Shown here: piece by piece, positions 62,048 to 64,000 of the stretch
Layout: each line of letters starts with the position of its first letter
Numbering within the stretch: the first letter of the stretch is position 1
Source of the DNA: Spirochaetota bacterium
GTDB lineage: Bacteria > Spirochaetota > Brevinematia > DTOW01
Assembly (NCBI GenBank): GCA_025061835.1
Contig: JANXAC010000005.1
Location: forward strand, 47,387-111,386
Direction of reading: 5' to 3'
DNA length: 64,000 nt
Notes under the pieces: model-generated
Seen by the model: only the letters and a program-made list of their open reading frames with translations
Database searches by the model: none
What the model was told of the DNA's origin: nothing
Made by a program: the position numbers and the translations under genes

Positions 62048-64000
62048 TTACTTTACAACAACCTTCCTGACAATATTCTTGTCACCTTTTCTGAATACTA
62101 TGAATAGTATGGATGAGTTTTTGTAGGTTTGTGGTATCAAATACTTTCTTCCGTTTTCTTCTTGACCTAGAGTGAAGGGTATTCTGTTGTAGTCTTTGTC
62201 AAGTATTTCAACATTGTCATAGTCTCCTTCTATGAATATCTTATCACCTTTGTTTGCGAAGGTTGGATATACTACAATTTCATCTCTTCTCTGTGTAGTG
62301 ATTTCTAGAACTTCTGAAAACGAGTTACCAACTTCGTCTTCTATCGTAAATAGAAGTTCTATTTTGTCCTCATTACCTGTGTAGAAGGAGACAGTGCCAT
62401 CAGGTGATACAGTAGTTGGAATATTCCCAACAACAGATAATCTTACTTTTCTACCATAACCAGATTTTACTTCAAACCTTACAGTGTGAAAAGAATTTTT
62501 AAAAAACTTTTCAGGTTTATGTATTCTGTATGAAAACGGAGGTAGTATTACAAAGTTCGTTATGTAAAAATTACTGTAAGAAAAGACTAGTAAAGAGTTA
62601 TTTGAAAGGTCTCTCAACAGGTTATCAAGGTAAAACCTTGCTCTGAAAACATCACCTTCCTTGTAAAGTGTTATGTATCTGGTTTCGTTTCCAGTTGATA
62701 GAGTTATGTAAGTTAGTTCTTGTTCTAGGGGAGTATAAAGTTTAACATCAACAATCTCATCCAACCTTATGTATCTTCTGTTGTCGTTTATCACTAGTAA
62801 AGGTTGGTTTGACGAATAGATTGTGATGCTTACTGGTGTTAGTTCTCTTGTTGTATCATTGAAAACTGAGGTTATATTGAAAACACCGGGAGTATCTGGC
62901 ACTGTAAAGTAAATAGCATTTGTTAGATTTGAGATTATTGTTATAGAAGTGTATATATCCTGATTGGAAGCAATCAGAGAAACAACTCTTTGAAGGTTTC
63001 TACCTTCTAGTCTGTTTGTTTCAAAGGCTTGAGAGACTATGTTTGTCTTGAAGAAAGTAGTTGAAGACAATGTATCAACACTTTTACCACTCCTACTAAA
63101 GTGATAGAGAAAATCCTTGATATACCTTCTTGCTATGGTAGGGTTATTTTTAATAACAATTATATTCTCTTCATTGTTTTCTTCTGCGTTTTTTGAGAAG
63201 TTGTAGGAACCTGTTATAACAATCGCTTTGCTAGGGTCATCTTCGTAGTAATTTAGTATCATGTATTTGTTATGTAGGATTTTATACTCTTGGTCTAGAA
63301 CGAAGTTATCAGGTTTTTTGCTTTGGAAGTATCTGAATGCTGAATATTGACCGAAGGCGTGTCCCCAATCAAACACACCATATACATCTCTTGTGTCGCT
63401 AAGTTCGTATATTATGTTGAATAACTCCGAGTTGGTAGAGAATGAATAGATACAGAAGAAGACATTTGATGCTTCGCTTATGAGTTGTATCATTCTATCC
63501 TTTATCTTGTTTCTATCGGAGTATGAGAAATAGACTTCTAGATTTTCTGTGGAGTGTAGGTATGGTGGTGGGTCTTTCTTCTGTTTTCCCATCCTGCTTT
63601 CTGAAGGGTTGAAGTTGAAACCGCTGCTTCCCCATTCTTCGTTGAACTCTTGAATGTAGATATTTGCTATGTCTATGTTGTTTTTCACAACAACTATGTT
63701 GTTATACTGGAATAGGCTTGCTGATTGTGTGAAATTGAAAGAACCTGTGATTACAGTATTGTTGACAGGAGATGATAGAGTGTCGTAGTCAATTACTAAA
63801 AACTTACTATGGTGTTGTCTTGGATTTTGCTTGAAACCTTTTGACCTAAGGTCATTGAATACATTGATATTTTCTAGGCTATCAAGTAAGTCAAGTTTAG
63901 TATTCCAGTAGTCGCTATCAACTATAATTCTTATTTTAACTCCTCTGTTGTTTGCGTTGATCAAAGCGGATGTTATGTCTGGGTCATCAAAAGAGTAGGC
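62048..64000 (-). CDS. Phospholipase D-like protein with two HKD motifs (5' end outside window)
   Basis: The frame stays open to position 64000, beginning mid-protein at AYSFDDPDITSAL, so at least 650 residues are present and the N-terminus is missing. Two PLD-like half-sites occur. The first is HHSKFLVID with GSFNFTQSA (around 63740-63815). The second is LHNKYMILN with GSYNFSKNAEENNEENI (around 63160-63275); here the final Asp of HxKxxxxD is Asn. After about residue 290 a long beta-rich region follows, with Ig-like segments and an ending KNIVRKVVV. It may be a secreted nuclease or phospholipase. Confidence 0.82.
   Translation of the reverse strand, partial: AYSFDDPDITSALINANNRGVKIRIIVDSDYWNTKLDLLDSLENINVFNDLRSKGFKQNPRQHHSKFLVIDYDTLSSPVNNTVITGSFNFTQSASLFQYNNIVVVKNNIDIANIYIQEFNEEWGSSGFNFNPSESRMGKQKKDPPPYLHSTENLEVYFSYSDRNKIKDRMIQLISEASNVFFCIYSFSTNSELFNIIYELSDTRDVYGVFDWGHAFGQYSAFRYFQSKKPDNFVLDQEYKILHNKYMILNYYEDDPSKAIVITGSYNFSKNAEENNEENIIVIKNNPTIARRYIKDFLYHFSRSGKSVDTLSSTTFFKTNIVSQAFETNRLEGRNLQRVVSLIASNQDIYTSITIISNLTNAIYFTVPDTPGVFNITSVFNDTTRELTPVSITIYSSNQPLLVINDNRRYIRLDEIVDVKLYTPLEQELTYITLSTGNETRYITLYKEGDVFRARFYLDNLLRDLSNNSLLVFSYSNFYITNFVILPPFSYRIHKPEKFFKNSFHTVRFEVKSGYGRKVRLSVVGNIPTTVSPDGTVSFYTGNEDKIELLFTIEDEVGNSFSEVLEITTQRRDEIVVYPTFANKGDKIFIEGDYDNVEILDKDYNRIPFTLGQEENGRKYLIPQTYKNSSILFIVFRKGDKNIVRKVVVK

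Overview
This 64 kb AT-rich, gene-dense bacterial window encodes about 65 protein genes. I saw no rRNA, tRNA, tmRNA or CRISPR array, no transposase or phage gene, and no plasmid replication gene. It looks chromosomal. The cell is a diderm: there are peptidoglycan genes (murG, murA, murD, mrdA), several signal-peptide beta-barrels ending in Phe or Tyr, lipoproteins, and a PorV-like protein. The phylum cannot be fixed by eye. A spirochaete-related or deep-branching thermophile-like lineage (Brevinematales-like) is my low-confidence guess.

Layout. 1-7.2 kb: start of murG, a TPR exoprotein, a membrane-anchored nuclease, a Gdt1-type exporter, smpB, queF, a Gfo/Idh/MocA dehydrogenase and tsaE, then a secreted CBM48-like protein. 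7.3-9.9 kb: a dispersed MITE-like repeat, a cupin, and a type II restriction-modification pair. 10-13.8 kb: pgi, yggT, and an SDR + MGDG-type glycosyltransferase pair. 13.8-17 kb: nitrogen locus amt-glnB-glnA, with a sigma-54-like promoter and an internal terminator. 17.3-25 kb: carbonic anhydrase, MEMO protein, alcohol dehydrogenase, the operon mtnP-adk-infA-trmI, an MFS transporter and yidD. 25-36.8 kb: a beta-helix exoprotein, nadB, then a six-gene cell-surface operon (FlgD-like tail protein, PorV-like protein, three further barrels of which two are tandem paralogues, and a CBM48 lipoprotein). 37-47 kb: mrdA, purM, a LexA-like regulator, a second copy of the repeat, an FtsX-type permease, murA, rpmE, an OppC-like permease, murD and a recently broken pseudogene. 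47.4-56.6 kb: a pseudopilin, a protease-barrel, a PPDK-like protein with an eroded ATP-grasp, and the rpsA operon. 56.9-61.1 kb: a cut-down spc ribosomal operon (S17 to L15, no L30, no SecY). 61.2-64 kb: two small unknowns and a secreted-type phospholipase D protein that runs off the window.

Regulation visible by eye. A recurrent promoter, TTGAAA-N16-18-TATAAT-like, precedes many genes. In several cases (S1, mtnP, pgi, cupin, the 28.5 kb operon) it lies inside the longest possible reading frame and so fixes the true, shorter start. A few genes begin 7-11 nt after the -10 box with no Shine-Dalgarno, suggesting leaderless messages. Most others have a strong AGGAGG. ATGA overlaps are common.

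The best candidate for something undescribed is the surface operon at 28.5-36.8 kb, which with the related secreted protein at 6.7-7.2 kb suggests an envelope system for displaying or handling a glycan. Other leads are the catalytically dead LexA-like protein, the PPDK-like protein, the MITE-like repeat, and the hairpin that occupies the usual place of L30.
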